Shown here one piece after another: positions 27,394 through 36,686 of a stretch of DNA of 63,713 nt. Both the position numbers and the translations under genes were made by a program. The DNA comes from JAHBNG01 sp039028975. Its GTDB lineage: Bacteria > Chloroflexota > Anaerolineae > Caldilineales > Caldilineaceae. Every line of letters starts with the position of its first letter. Within the stretch, counting starts at the first letter, position 1. The notes under the pieces were generated by a model that worked only from the letters and a program-made list of their open reading frames with translations, made no database searches and was not told where the DNA came from. The stretch spans positions 1-63,713 of the forward strand of contig JBCCHB010000095.1 in assembly GCA_039028975.1 (NCBI GenBank). The letters run 5' to 3'.

Positions 27394-27424
27394 AAAGCAC
27401 GCATCTCAAAACGACCACGATATA
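27394..27424 (+). repeat. Family B, right half
   Basis: CTCAAAACGACCACGATATAG matches the right end of B1 and B2. The left end is lost. It stops 28 bases before the fni start, in the same orientation. Confidence 0.55.
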
Positions 27425-27451
27425 GCCACACACAGAAAGTTATTCAATCTA

Positions 27452-28528
27452 TTGACTATCCAACAACGCAAAGACGATCACATACGCATCAACCTAGAAG
27501 AGGACGTTGGCTTCCTGCAGTTGACGACGGGATTGGAGCGGGTCCATTTTGTTCATCAGGCTTTGCCAGAAGTCAATATGAGTGACATTGACATAAGCTT
27601 AAACCTCTTTGGCAAGCACGTTGCGGCACCGATTCTAGTCAGCTCTATGACAGGTGGCACCGACAAAGCCCTGCAGATCAATCGCCATCTTGCCGAGGCT
27701 GCAGAGGCGTGTCAACTGGCTATGGGCGTTGGCAGCCAACGAGCAAGTTTAATGAATCCAGACTCGGCTGATTCGTTTCGTGTGCGCAGTGTGGCACCCA
27801 GCCTGTTGCTCTTTGCAAATATCGGTGCTGTGCAGCTTAACTACGGTTTTCATCTGGATCATTGTATACGAGCAGTAGAGATGATCGAAGCAGATGGGCT
27901 CATTCTCCACCTAAATCCCTTGCAAGAGGTCTTTCAGGTAGATGGAGACCTCAACTGGGCAGGGTTGCTGGAGAAAATCCATGAGATCTGCTACACCCTA
28001 TCCGTCCCTATTATTGTGAAAGAAGTGGGATGGGGCATCAGTCGGGAGGTTGCGGAAGGGTTGATGGATGCTGGAGTTAGCGCAATCGATGTGGCTGGGG
28101 CTGGTGGTACATCTTGGAGCCAGGTGGAGATGTATCGCGCACCGACAGAGCGATTGCAACGATTAGGCCACATTTTTCGTGATTGGGGAATTTCCACTGT
28201 TGAAAGTCTCCGTACTGTTGTCCAAGTACGTCAGCAAAAGCATCAGCCGAATCTCTCCGTCTTTGCTAGCGGAGGCATTCGGAACGGTCTTGACATTGCC
28301 AAGTGCGTGGCTTTGGGAGCATCGTTGGTGGGGCTGGCTTCCCCGTTTTTACGGCCAGCTGTCGAGTCTTCGGATGCTGTTGTGGCTGAGATGGAATTGT
28401 TGACTGAGGAACTGCAAATTGCCATGTTCTGTACCGGTTCGTCTTCGTTAAAGCAATTACGTCGCCCCCACCTTTATAAACTTGTAGATAGATATACTTC
28501 GGCAGAAAAGTCTTGTCCCGACTCTTGA
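27452..28528 (+). CDS. fni: Type 2 isopentenyl-diphosphate isomerase
   Basis: This 358-residue FMN/NADPH-dependent enzyme interconverts IPP and DMAPP. Family blocks are RKDDHIRINLEE at the start, SSMTGGTDKALQINR, VGSQRASL, LHLNPLQEV (substrate loop), KEVGWGIS, GAGGTSW and ASGGIRNGLDIAKC. Translation most likely begins at TTG (27452); no ATG is suitably placed. The last residues and the stop codon are encoded by repeat A3 (28491 onward), so the native C-terminus has been replaced. It is the only isoprenoid precursor gene here. Confidence 0.95.
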   Translation: MTIQQRKDDHIRINLEEDVGFLQLTTGLERVHFVHQALPEVNMSDIDISLNLFGKHVAAPILVSSMTGGTDKALQINRHLAEAAEACQLAMGVGSQRASLMNPDSADSFRVRSVAPSLLLFANIGAVQLNYGFHLDHCIRAVEMIEADGLILHLNPLQEVFQVDGDLNWAGLLEKIHEICYTLSVPIIVKEVGWGISREVAEGLMDAGVSAIDVAGAGGTSWSQVEMYRAPTERLQRLGHIFRDWGISTVESLRTVVQVRQQKHQPNLSVFASGGIRNGLDIAKCVALGASLVGLASPFLRPAVESSDAVVAEMELLTEELQIAMFCTGSSSLKQLRRPHLYKLVDRYTSAEKSCPDS

Positions 28529-28586
28529 CTCATCCACTCTGGAAATTTCTGAAAGGGTAGGAGGGAACTTTTCTTGCCATCTTTAA
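28491..28586 (+). repeat. Dispersed repeat family A, copy A3 (short form)
   Basis: GATATACTTCGGCAGAAAAG begins inside the fni frame, and AACTTTTCTTGCCATCTTTA ends the copy. The inner hairpin present in A1, A2 and A4 is missing. It lies 108 bases before the PstS-like start. Confidence 0.75.
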
Positions 28587-28694
28587 TCATCACTCCCTAT
28601 GTCAGTGTGAGATTTTCTGATTCTATCGTGAGAGACCGCAACCAAACTGAATGAAACTACAATCTACTGAAGTACACATGATAACGGAGAAGTT

Positions 28695-29777
28695 GTGACA
28701 AGATTGGTGAAACAGGGTGCTACTATTCGGTTGGCGTTTCTTCTCCTTATTCCCTGGTGTTTCAGCAGTTGCACGTCGATCTCTGTAGCCTCTCTACCGC
28801 TAACAACGATTTCTTTGGCTGGATCGACAGCATTTTTACCTGTATTATCTGAGGTAACAGAAGAATTTAGCCAACGTCATCCAAATGTGCTCTTTGATCT
28901 GCGCGGCGGTGGTATTGTGCTTGGGCAGAATCAATTGCTTTTGGGTGAAATCGATTTAGCCATGACGACAGTGCTTGCCCCCTTGGTTGAGGAAGAGGGA
29001 AACAATGACGTTGACACAAGTTTAAGCAATAAAGGTCTAAACAGTACTAGAGCAAATCGCGTAGCGGTAACAGCGAGTGGGAATAGAGGTGATGCTGATT
29101 CAAAAGGGGGACTTACTTTCTCTCAGGCCTCCGAAAGCCTAGAGATTGTGCGCATTCCCATTGGGCTAGATGCCATTGCTATTGTCGTTCATGCTACCAA
29201 TGACATTCAGGACCTATCCCTAATGGAAGTGCAAGCGATCTATAGTGGGCGTGTCCTGGATTGGTCGGAATTAGGTGGTCAGGACAATGAAATCTTACTT
29301 ATCAGTCGAGAAGAGAGTAGTGGTACACGGCAACTCTTTGAAGAGCGGATCATGAGAGATGAGGAGGTTTCGTTGACTGCCGTTGTGATGCCAAGCCATG
29401 CGGATGTATTGCGCTACGTTGCAAGCCATCCAACGGCAATTGGGTACCTATCACGCTCGTATATTCTTTCTGAAGAGAGACAAAATGGTTCTGCAAGTGT
29501 GGGGCCAACCGGATCGACACCCCAGCCATTTGGTACTCAGTCACGAAATTCATTTCTAGCTGCATTCAGCAATGACCTGGCCAAAGTCAAGCCAGTTCAG
29601 TTAGATGGGCAAGAGCCAACAATCGAAGCCATTTTGTCTCAACAATACTATCTAGTTTACCCTCTTTTTCTTTTGAGCAGAGGAGAACCAACAGGCTGGC
29701 CAGCCCTCTTTATTGAATTTGTATTAGGTCCATCAGGACAGACTATTGTACAACGTTATCATGCACCTGTTCGATAG
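28695..29777 (+). CDS. PstS-like substrate-binding lipoprotein
   Basis: The 360-residue protein has a lipoprotein signal (hydrophobic 12-22, lipobox FSSC with C26). The fold motifs are GSTAFLPVLSEVTEEF, a DLRGGG loop and REESSGTRQLFEE, all typical of phosphate-binding proteins. No pstC, pstA, pstB or phoU is adjacent, so it may serve a distant transporter or act as a sensor or scavenger. The start is a GTG after GAGAAG. A low-complexity insertion near 108-145 is unusual for PstS. Confidence 0.82.
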   Translation: MTRLVKQGATIRLAFLLLIPWCFSSCTSISVASLPLTTISLAGSTAFLPVLSEVTEEFSQRHPNVLFDLRGGGIVLGQNQLLLGEIDLAMTTVLAPLVEEEGNNDVDTSLSNKGLNSTRANRVAVTASGNRGDADSKGGLTFSQASESLEIVRIPIGLDAIAIVVHATNDIQDLSLMEVQAIYSGRVLDWSELGGQDNEILLISREESSGTRQLFEERIMRDEEVSLTAVVMPSHADVLRYVASHPTAIGYLSRSYILSEERQNGSASVGPTGSTPQPFGTQSRNSFLAAFSNDLAKVKPVQLDGQEPTIEAILSQQYYLVYPLFLLSRGEPTGWPALFIEFVLGPSGQTIVQRYHAPVR

Positions 29778-29806
29778 GCGGAATAACGTTGTACTGTTTT
29801 AACCTT

Positions 29807-30115
29807 TTAGAAGATATCCCATGAAGAGCCAACTAGAGAAAGCTCTTCGGCCTTGGGAGGTACCTCTGGTTGGCTCTCGCGTAGCTGGCGCTGAAACTCT
29901 TGGAAAGAGGGCAGTTCACTCAAACTCTTCTGGGCCTCCTCGTTGGCCCGCATGACAAAGTGCATAAACGTTTGGCCATCCTCAAGTTGAAACGCGCTGT
30001 ACCGAATATCTGAGTTATTGAGCGCATTCAGGTCGGCCATGACCTTCTGAATGTTAGCCTTGTTGGTTTCTACATATTCTTCTCGGACTGTGTATTGGAC
30101 TCGGACTGCATTCAT
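29807..30115 (-). CDS. Small conserved-type protein, probable ferredoxin-like fold
   Basis: The 102-residue protein starts MNAVRVQYTVREEYVETNKAN. The ATG is chosen because AAAGGAGC lies just upstream; the longer frame has no ribosome-binding site. The pattern of strand, helix (NIQKVMADLNALN) and FMHFVM strand suggests a dimeric alpha-beta barrel related to antibiotic-monooxygenase-like or DUF proteins. No catalytic residue is evident. It is transcribed alone, convergent with the PstS-like gene. Confidence 0.75.
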   Translation of the reverse strand: MNAVRVQYTVREEYVETNKANIQKVMADLNALNNSDIRYSAFQLEDGQTFMHFVMRANEEAQKSLSELPSFQEFQRQLRESQPEVPPKAEELSLVGSSWDIF

Positions 30116-30443
30116 ATCGTTTGCTCCTTTTGGTAGACAAATTGTTGTGTTCACCATAATATAAACAAGGACCATGTATAAACAAGAACTTCATGAGGTC
30201 CTCCTACGCTTTAGAGTCATGAGCAAGCAAAAAGGATCGTGTTTTTAGGAACTTATTTCCGATAGTTCTATAAGTCAATATCTACCATCGCCAGTATATC
30301 CGCATCTGAACTGAAAAAATCTATCGTTCATTTGTGTACAACAATAATGCAGTTGGCCATAAATGAGAATCATTAACAGCAATCCAGTCAACTAGATTAT
30401 TCTCATCTATGACAGAGTTAAGTGAAATAGGAAACTTCACCCA
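30116..30443. other. 328-bp divergent gap
   Basis: It lies between the small minus gene and the opine-dehydrogenase gene. It holds a Fur-box-like palindrome (30364-30406) and two copies of ATAAACAAG (30163, 30178). No A-C repeats are seen. Confidence 0.5.
30364..30406 (+). promoter_or_regulatory. Fur-box-like operator candidate
   Basis: TGAGAATCATTAACA (30364-30378) matches 12 of 14 positions of the 7-1-7 Fur pattern. ATGAGAATCAT and ATTATTCTCAT (30396-30406) also form an 11-bp inverted repeat with one mismatch. It lies 37-80 bases before the opine-dehydrogenase start. Confidence 0.3.
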
Positions 30444-31550
30444 ATGGCATCATCATTAACCATCCTTGGCGGCGGCAACACAGCCTTCGCTGTGGCTGCC
30501 AACCTCGCTCTCCGCGGCTACGCCATCACCATCTGTGAACACCCGGATTTTGCTCACACCCTTGACCCAATCCGTGCCGATCAGGCGATTCGGCTGGAGG
30601 GCGTGGCGGAAACTGGCATAGCAAAAATTGCACACATCACCACAGATCCGGCAGAAGGGCTGCAAAACGATCTGCTCCTTCTCATCGTTCCAGCTTATGC
30701 TCATAAGCCTTTTGCCGAATTCTGCGCGCCATACCTACGTGATGGGCACATGCTGGTCATTACACCGGGCACGTTGGGTGCGCTGGCGTTTGCTAAGGTT
30801 GTAAGGGAAGCTGGTAACCAGAGCACCATAGCTTTTGCCGAAACCGACACAGCCCCCTATGTCTGTCGTAAGAGTGCACCTGACGCGGCGATTATCTGGG
30901 GAGCAGTAAACGGATTGGGGCTAGGTGTCTTCCCTGCCACCAAGACTGAAGCCGTAGCCGATGCATTGGCCGACGTCTTCACTATCGACGGATTGAGTGG
31001 CAGTGCATCTGCCATTGCGCCTTACCCAAACGTGGTGGCCTGTGGGCTTTCAGCCATGAATCCGGTGGTTCATCCAGCTGGCGTGCTAATGAATGCAGGG
31101 AGAGTGGAATACGCTCGAGGCGAGTTCTACTTCTATGAAGAGGGCGTATCACCCACGGTGGCCAACGTCATTTACGCAGTAGATGCCGAACGCCGGGCCA
31201 TCGGTAAGGCCCTGGGCTTTAACCTAGTGGCTGTAGATGATGCTTTCCATTCTGCTGGCTTTGGCCCCAAGGGTGATTTGTGGGCCACTATTAACGGCAG
31301 CCGCATGTTGACGGCCCTGCGCGCGCCAGGTGCTATTGACACCCGCTGGCTCACTGAGGATGTACCCTATGGCATCGCAGCATGGAGCTTGTTGGGCAAG
31401 CAACTAGGTGTAAAGGCACTCGTGATGGAATCGCTAGTAGGGGTCGCCAGTGCAGCGTTAGAAAGGAATTTCTGGGCGAGTGCGCGTACCCCGGCTCAGT
31501 TGGGATTGCAAGGGATGGATGCGGCACAGATAAATACGTCGGTTGCATAG
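30444..31550 (+). CDS. NAD(P)-dependent opine/octopine dehydrogenase family protein
   Basis: The 368-residue protein has a Rossmann start SLTILGGGNTAFAVAANLAL and the C-terminal opine dehydrogenase domain. That domain carries NPVVHPAGVLMNAGRVE, including the His-containing catalytic segment. The family reductively condenses an amino acid with a keto acid, or acts on related substrates such as metallophore precursors. No nicotianamine-synthase-like partner is next to it. A Fur-like palindrome upstream makes a metal-linked role worth testing. Confidence 0.88.
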   Translation: MASSLTILGGGNTAFAVAANLALRGYAITICEHPDFAHTLDPIRADQAIRLEGVAETGIAKIAHITTDPAEGLQNDLLLLIVPAYAHKPFAEFCAPYLRDGHMLVITPGTLGALAFAKVVREAGNQSTIAFAETDTAPYVCRKSAPDAAIIWGAVNGLGLGVFPATKTEAVADALADVFTIDGLSGSASAIAPYPNVVACGLSAMNPVVHPAGVLMNAGRVEYARGEFYFYEEGVSPTVANVIYAVDAERRAIGKALGFNLVAVDDAFHSAGFGPKGDLWATINGSRMLTALRAPGAIDTRWLTEDVPYGIAAWSLLGKQLGVKALVMESLVGVASAALERNFWASARTPAQLGLQGMDAAQINTSVA

Positions 31551-31569
31551 GACCAAGGTCCACGAAAGT

Positions 31570-31594
31570 AGCCGAAACCCTTGGCTTCTTTTTT
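31570..31594 (+). terminator. Weak rho-independent terminator
   Basis: AGCC (31570-31573) and GGCT (31583-31586) followed by a six-T run, 20 bases after the opine-dehydrogenase stop. The stem is only four base pairs. Confidence 0.35.
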
Positions 31595-31639
31595 GGCTGT
31601 TCTGTTGCTAGCCGGATGATTAACGGTTTAATGAAGCGA

Positions 31640-32845
31640 CTAGAACGCCTTTTCGCGCAAATATTGGGCAACTAATTTGGCGGCACCATTTTGCCAATTG
31701 TGCAGGGTTCGTTCCGGCACTTGGCTTTGGAACCAATTCAAGGCGGCTTGGGCGGCATCATCTAAATCGGTGTGGATGGCGCGCCGACTATAGGGACGTA
31801 GCCCGACAACATAGGGAAAGTAGAGTGCGTTATAGTAGCGCCACTCATCTGAAGTACCAAATTCATTATCTGTATCTGGTTTCAGTTGGGCAATGGCATC
31901 CGTTAAAAGGCGTTTCAGTTCTGTAGAGCGGGTGAGCGTATTGCTCTCTTCCCCTCTTTGGGCAAGGCGTTCTTGGATGCAGGAGAGTTGGGTGAGGGGG
32001 CTGGCGGCTAAACGGTTGAGATCACCATAGCGGCTCAGGGCGCGACGGGTTAGTCGGGTAAACTCGGCATCATCTAATAATTCTGGCTTCTGTTCTACTT
32101 CAACTTTGGGAACCGCTTCAGCTGCTGCCCGCAGTTCAGCTCGCTGCTCACCAATAGAGGATGTTGGGCCAAATGCAAATCGGTCGAGCATGGCTTGGAA
32201 GGGTTCTGTAAAGACTTGGAATAGGATCGCTGTTGCGGTTACAGTTAATAAGAGAATCCAAAGCACTAGATAATTCTGCTCGATAAACCCTATTGTAACG
32301 ACTACAGGTCCGGCAAATATGAGGAGGGCCAGGATCGCAGCATCTAATGAGCGCAAAAAGTCTGGCAGCAGCGCCTCACCCAAATCAAACGCATCCAACC
32401 TTGCAATTGCGTACCCTAGGATGCACAGATCACAGCCGATGCCCACCGCTAGCAAGGATTCCGGAACCCACTCTAGTTGAAGTGCCAACAGTGCAAACGA
32501 CAGACCTAACAAGATGGATGCTGCCAGGGCCAATCCGACCGCACTCGGAGCCATTTTCCAGATCTGTAGCCAGCCGTCGCGCCAGGAGCCCTCAGCAGGA
32601 AAAAGGGATACGAATGCAACAATCCAAAAGAGAGCTGGGATAAACAGAAGGTAGCTCGCAAAGTTTTCTAAGATTGGGCGCGCTGAATGCTCATGGGCTT
32701 GACCACTTAGGACATACATGCCGGCCACCATGGCATAGACAACTAGCCCTAACCCAATCCACAGTACACTTCGATTGTAGCTACTCCGTCGAACCAAATA
32801 AGCGCCAAGCCAGAGCGATGTAGCGTAGATTGTAATGTATGCCAT
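31640..32845 (-). CDS. Seven-helix membrane protein with C-terminal cytoplasmic domain
   Basis: The 401-residue protein is hydrophobic for residues 1-225 (about seven helices). A soluble C-terminal region (about 235-401) with a helical RLTRRALSRYGDLNRLAASPL segment ends in a LHNWQNGAAKLVAQYLREKAF tail. I recognise no enzyme motif. It begins 7 bases after the CoA-binding gene and belongs to the metY operon. It may be a membrane sensor of the 7TM type with a cytoplasmic output domain, which is inference. Confidence 0.7.
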   Translation of the reverse strand: MAYITIYATSLWLGAYLVRRSSYNRSVLWIGLGLVVYAMVAGMYVLSGQAHEHSARPILENFASYLLFIPALFWIVAFVSLFPAEGSWRDGWLQIWKMAPSAVGLALAASILLGLSFALLALQLEWVPESLLAVGIGCDLCILGYAIARLDAFDLGEALLPDFLRSLDAAILALLIFAGPVVVTIGFIEQNYLVLWILLLTVTATAILFQVFTEPFQAMLDRFAFGPTSSIGEQRAELRAAAEAVPKVEVEQKPELLDDAEFTRLTRRALSRYGDLNRLAASPLTQLSCIQERLAQRGEESNTLTRSTELKRLLTDAIAQLKPDTDNEFGTSDEWRYYNALYFPYVVGLRPYSRRAIHTDLDDAAQAALNWFQSQVPERTLHNWQNGAAKLVAQYLREKAF

Positions 32846-32852
32846 GCGTGGC

Positions 32853-33368
32853 TTAGAACCATCTGCGCTGTTTTCTAGCCGTGATCAGCTCGGTGTTCAT
32901 ACCTACCCAGTGAAGGCTACCGTTGTAGCGCCCATGTTCAATCTTGACACAGCGGTCCATCACCACTTTCAAACCTCCGCTCTCGGCAATACGAGCAGCC
33001 TCATGATTCATAACACGTAGCTGGAGCCAGAGAAATTTAGCCCCAATGCTTACGGCCTGATTGGCGATTTCCACACATTCCTCAGGGCGACGAAATACAT
33101 TCACCATATCAATCGGACCCGTTTCCTCCAGGTCGATGCTGGCTAGATCTGGATACGCTTTTTCACCCAGGATCTCAGTAGCTCGTGGGTTGACGGGGAT
33201 GACTCGATATCCTTCATACTGTAGATACGAGCCAACAAAGTAGCTGGGGCGTTGATTGTTAGGTGACAATCCTACCATAGCAATCGTCTTCGTCGTCGAT
33301 AGAATGGTCCGAATGGTGGCTGGTTCCTGATAATGACGCGCCAATTCAGGGTCCAGAATAGAATTCAT
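32853..33368 (-). CDS. CoA-binding domain protein (YccU-like)
   Basis: The 171-residue Rossmann-like CoA-binding protein contains IAMVGLSPNNQRPSYFVG, VIPVNPRATEILG and LQLRVMNHEAARIAESGG. It matches the YccU/YneT family, one domain of succinyl-CoA-synthetase-like proteins; its role is unknown. The ATG at 33368 overlaps the metY stop as ATGA, which decides the start over a longer upstream frame. Confidence 0.9.
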   Translation of the reverse strand: MNSILDPELARHYQEPATIRTILSTTKTIAMVGLSPNNQRPSYFVGSYLQYEGYRVIPVNPRATEILGEKAYPDLASIDLEETGPIDMVNVFRRPEECVEIANQAVSIGAKFLWLQLRVMNHEAARIAESGGLKVVMDRCVKIEHGRYNGSLHWVGMNTELITARKQRRWF

Positions 33369-34657
33369 GCTGACATCGCCAGCAGGGCTTGGTCCAAGTC
33401 CCATAGCAGATCCTCCGTGGTTTCCAGTCCAATGGATAAGCGTACCATGCCCGCATCCACACCACCAGCAACGAGTTCCTCCTCGGAAAGCTGCTGGTGA
33501 GTTGTTGATGCAGGGTGAATGACCAAACTGCGGGCATCGCCCACGTTGGCCAAGTGAGAAAAGATGTTTAAGCTCTCGATAAATTCCTGCCCGGCAAGAC
33601 GCGGGTTGTCTGCCTGGATACCAAAAGTGAAGACAGCCCCGGGCCCTTGGGGTAGATATTTCTGAGCAAGAGGATAAAATTCATTATCATGCAATCCAGC
33701 ATGGGCTACCCAAGCAACGCGAGGATGCTCATTCAAAAATTCGGCTATCTTCTGGGCATTCTCCACATGGCGATCCATACGCATGGAGAGGGTCTCTAAT
33801 CCCTGGATGAGCATAAAGGCATTGAAAGGGGAGAGATTGGTTCCCACATCCCGCATGGTCTCGGTACGGGCCTTCATCAAGAAGCCATAGTGGCCAAAGG
33901 TCTCGTAAAATTTAAGATCGTGGTAGGCTGGTGACGGTGCTGAAATCGTGTCGAAATGGCTATAGTCAAAAGTCCCTGAGTCGACAATCACACCGGCAAT
34001 CGAGTTGCCGTGACCACCAATAAATTTGGTAGCAGAATGGACAACAATGCTGGCTCCAAAGTCAATCGGGCGGCAAAGATAGGGTGTAGCAAAGGTATTA
34101 TCCACAATCAATGGAATGTTGTTGGCATGAGCCAGGGCGGATACCTTTTCTAAATCAAGAATGCTTCCCTTGGGGTTGCCAATGGTTTCACCATAGAGGG
34201 CTTTGGTCTGAGGGGTAATGGCTTCTTCCCAATTTTCAATGTCGGTCGGATCGACGAAATGGGTCTTGATCTGGAGTTTGCTAAAGGTGTGGGTGAACTG
34301 AGTCACCGTGCCACCATAGAGGTGAGAGGAGGCCACAATCTCATCTCCCGGCTGGAGCAGCGTCATCATGGTGGTAAACTGGGCTGCCATACCGCTTGCC
34401 GTGGCCACCGCCCCTGTTCCATTCTCTAGCGATGCAATCCGTTCCTCAAAGACAGCCGTGGTTGGATTGTTAATGCGGGTATAGATGTTACCATATTGCT
34501 TTAGTTCAAAGAGTTGGGCTGCATAATCTGTATCCTCAAAGACATAGGAGGTAGTCTGATAGATGGGAACTGCCCGAGAGCCAGTCACGGCATCAGGGAT
34601 ATGGCCAGCGTGGAGCATACGAGTCTCGAAGCCGAATTTTCGTTTAGTGTTTGACAT
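33365..34657 (-). CDS. metY: O-acetylhomoserine sulfhydrylase
   Basis: The 430-residue PLP enzyme of the Cys/Met metabolism family has GFETRMLHAGH at the start, YTRINNPTTAVFEERIASLE, SSHLYGGT and the PLP lysine K211 in HSATKFIGGHG. It converts O-acetylhomoserine and sulfide to homocysteine. The ATG at 34657 is chosen over a TTG/ATG 33 codons earlier because the family start aligns there. It is the first gene of an operon with the CoA-binding and membrane proteins. Confidence 0.93.
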   Translation of the reverse strand: MSNTKRKFGFETRMLHAGHIPDAVTGSRAVPIYQTTSYVFEDTDYAAQLFELKQYGNIYTRINNPTTAVFEERIASLENGTGAVATASGMAAQFTTMMTLLQPGDEIVASSHLYGGTVTQFTHTFSKLQIKTHFVDPTDIENWEEAITPQTKALYGETIGNPKGSILDLEKVSALAHANNIPLIVDNTFATPYLCRPIDFGASIVVHSATKFIGGHGNSIAGVIVDSGTFDYSHFDTISAPSPAYHDLKFYETFGHYGFLMKARTETMRDVGTNLSPFNAFMLIQGLETLSMRMDRHVENAQKIAEFLNEHPRVAWVAHAGLHDNEFYPLAQKYLPQGPGAVFTFGIQADNPRLAGQEFIESLNIFSHLANVGDARSLVIHPASTTHQQLSEEELVAGGVDAGMVRLSIGLETTEDLLWDLDQALLAMSA

Positions 34658-34813
34658 GTTCGTGTTTAGGAGGGATAGGGTTGAATAAGAAAACTGATTG
34701 TAGGTTAGATCGTACCACAGATCATCCGATGGTAAAATTGTACTCAAGTCTGGCATATAATCCGCCAGATTAATTTTGTCCCGACTATGATCCCATGAAA
34801 GGCAAGAAACTCC

Positions 34814-36442
34814 ATGACGACTCTAAAAGAGACCAAGCTGTTGGATTCTGCAACCATTACCGAAGATGACATTGCTACGGCAGCCACTCTATTTGGCCTA
34901 GAGTATTCCGATGCGGAGCTAGCACTAATGCTAGCTGGCATTAATGATCTGCCCAATCGCTATGAGGAATTGCGAGCGCTCCCCTTAGAGAATGCTCTCT
35001 CACCAGCTCTCCTTTTTGACCCTGGGGAGTCGATTAGGTTGAGTGAGCGTCCAGGCATCTATCCTGCAACCTCAGCCAAGCCTCCAACAGGATGCCCCGA
35101 CAATATCGAAGAGATGGCCTTCTATACGGTAGAGCAATTGGGACATTTTCTTCATACCCAGCAGGTCACATCTGTCGCGCTGACCGAGATGTACCTGAGT
35201 CGGCTCAAAACCTATGGCCCCAAGCTGGAATGTGTAATTACGCTGACTGAAGAGTTGGCTTTGCAACAGGCAAAACGAGCCGATGCGGAGATCAAGGAAG
35301 GAAAGATCCGCAGCCCCCTCCACGGCATTCCCTGGGGGGCCAAGGATCTGTTGGCCACAAAGGGTTACCCCACAACTTGGGGAGCCACCCCCTTCAAGAA
35401 TCAACTGATTGATGAGGATGCCGCAGTTGTTCGCAAGCTGGAAGACGCAGGAGCAGTGCTGGTGGCAAAGCTGACCATGGGTGCATTGGCTTGGGGTGAT
35501 GTCTGGTTCGGTGGGAAAACCCGTAGCCCGTGGAACATAAAGGAAGGTTCGAGTGGCTCATCCGCTGGCTCTGGTTCTGCAACTGCGGCGGGATTGGTTG
35601 GCTTTGCCATCGGAACAGAGACCTTCGGCTCGATTGTGTCTCCCTCCACCAATTGCGGGCTTTCGGGATTGCGTCCGACCTTTGGACGAGTAAGTCGGGC
35701 TGGGGCCATGGCTCTTTGCTGGAGCTTAGATAAGATCGGCCCTATGTGCCGCTCGGTTGGCGATTGTGGGCTGGTCTTTGATGCCATTCGCGGAACGGCT
35801 CAAGCTGTAGATCGAGCCGATCCTTCGACGGTAAGCCGCTCTTTTCGCTGGCCGGTGGAGGCGGATCTATCCCAATTGCGGATTGGATATCTGGCCGATG
35901 ACTTTGCTGGAGAGTACGAGTTCAAAGAGCAAGATGCCCAATCATTAGCACAACTTCGGTACCTCGGTGCCAAGCTGGTACCCGTACAGTTGCCGGCTTT
36001 TCCTCTGGAGGCCATGCTCATCATCCTTTGGGTAGAGGCTGCGACAGCCTTTGATGAGCTAACCCGTAGCGGTCAAGATGATCTACTGGTGCGCCAAGTC
36101 GAGGATGCTTGGCCCAATCGCCTCCGAGTCGCCCGCCAGATTCCAGCCGTTGAGTACCTCCAGGCCAATCGAATCCGTACCCTAGTGAGTCAAGCCATGA
36201 ACGGGTTGATGAGCGAAGTTGACGTCTATATTGCGCCTTCACGGGGCCAAAACTTGCTGCTAACCAACCTAACTGGCCACCCAACAGTCTGTATTCCCAA
36301 TGGATTTCGCGAGAATGGATTACCAACCAGCATCTCTATAACAGGCCAATTGTATGATGAAAGCACGGTTTTGGCAGCAGCGAAAGCGCTGCAAGATGCG
36401 ACGGAATTTCATACTCTACGCCCTAATCTGAAATCAAATTGA
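34814..36442 (+). CDS. Amidase-signature family protein (GatA-like fold)
   Basis: The 542-residue amidase has the general base K177 in GIPWGAKDLL, S249/S250 in EGSSGSSAGSGSA and nucleophile S273 in GTETFGSIVSP. A roughly 100-residue N-terminal helical extension precedes the core. It resembles amidases sometimes annotated as GatA, yet no gatB or gatC is here. The substrate is unknown. TATAAT at 34756-34761 is a possible -10. It diverges from metY across 156 bases. Confidence 0.9.
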   Translation: MTTLKETKLLDSATITEDDIATAATLFGLEYSDAELALMLAGINDLPNRYEELRALPLENALSPALLFDPGESIRLSERPGIYPATSAKPPTGCPDNIEEMAFYTVEQLGHFLHTQQVTSVALTEMYLSRLKTYGPKLECVITLTEELALQQAKRADAEIKEGKIRSPLHGIPWGAKDLLATKGYPTTWGATPFKNQLIDEDAAVVRKLEDAGAVLVAKLTMGALAWGDVWFGGKTRSPWNIKEGSSGSSAGSGSATAAGLVGFAIGTETFGSIVSPSTNCGLSGLRPTFGRVSRAGAMALCWSLDKIGPMCRSVGDCGLVFDAIRGTAQAVDRADPSTVSRSFRWPVEADLSQLRIGYLADDFAGEYEFKEQDAQSLAQLRYLGAKLVPVQLPAFPLEAMLIILWVEAATAFDELTRSGQDDLLVRQVEDAWPNRLRVARQIPAVEYLQANRIRTLVSQAMNGLMSEVDVYIAPSRGQNLLLTNLTGHPTVCIPNGFRENGLPTSISITGQLYDESTVLAAAKALQDATEFHTLRPNLKSN

Positions 36443-36686
36443 GAATAGTGGTCTTGGCTCCAAACTGGTGGTATATCGCCAATTCTGATGATGGGTACTG
36501 AAGTGCCAATGTATAAGGATTCAGTACAATGTAAACCAAGTAATCCGGTATATCCGTAGCCTCAGGCTTGTAGCCTGGGGAGGATGGAGCGACCTGCGAT
36601 CAGCAAGTGAATCACGATAGGCCGCTATCTTTCCCGCCCAAAATGGACGGGCTACAACATGCCAAGAAACTTAACTTACGGTGTAT

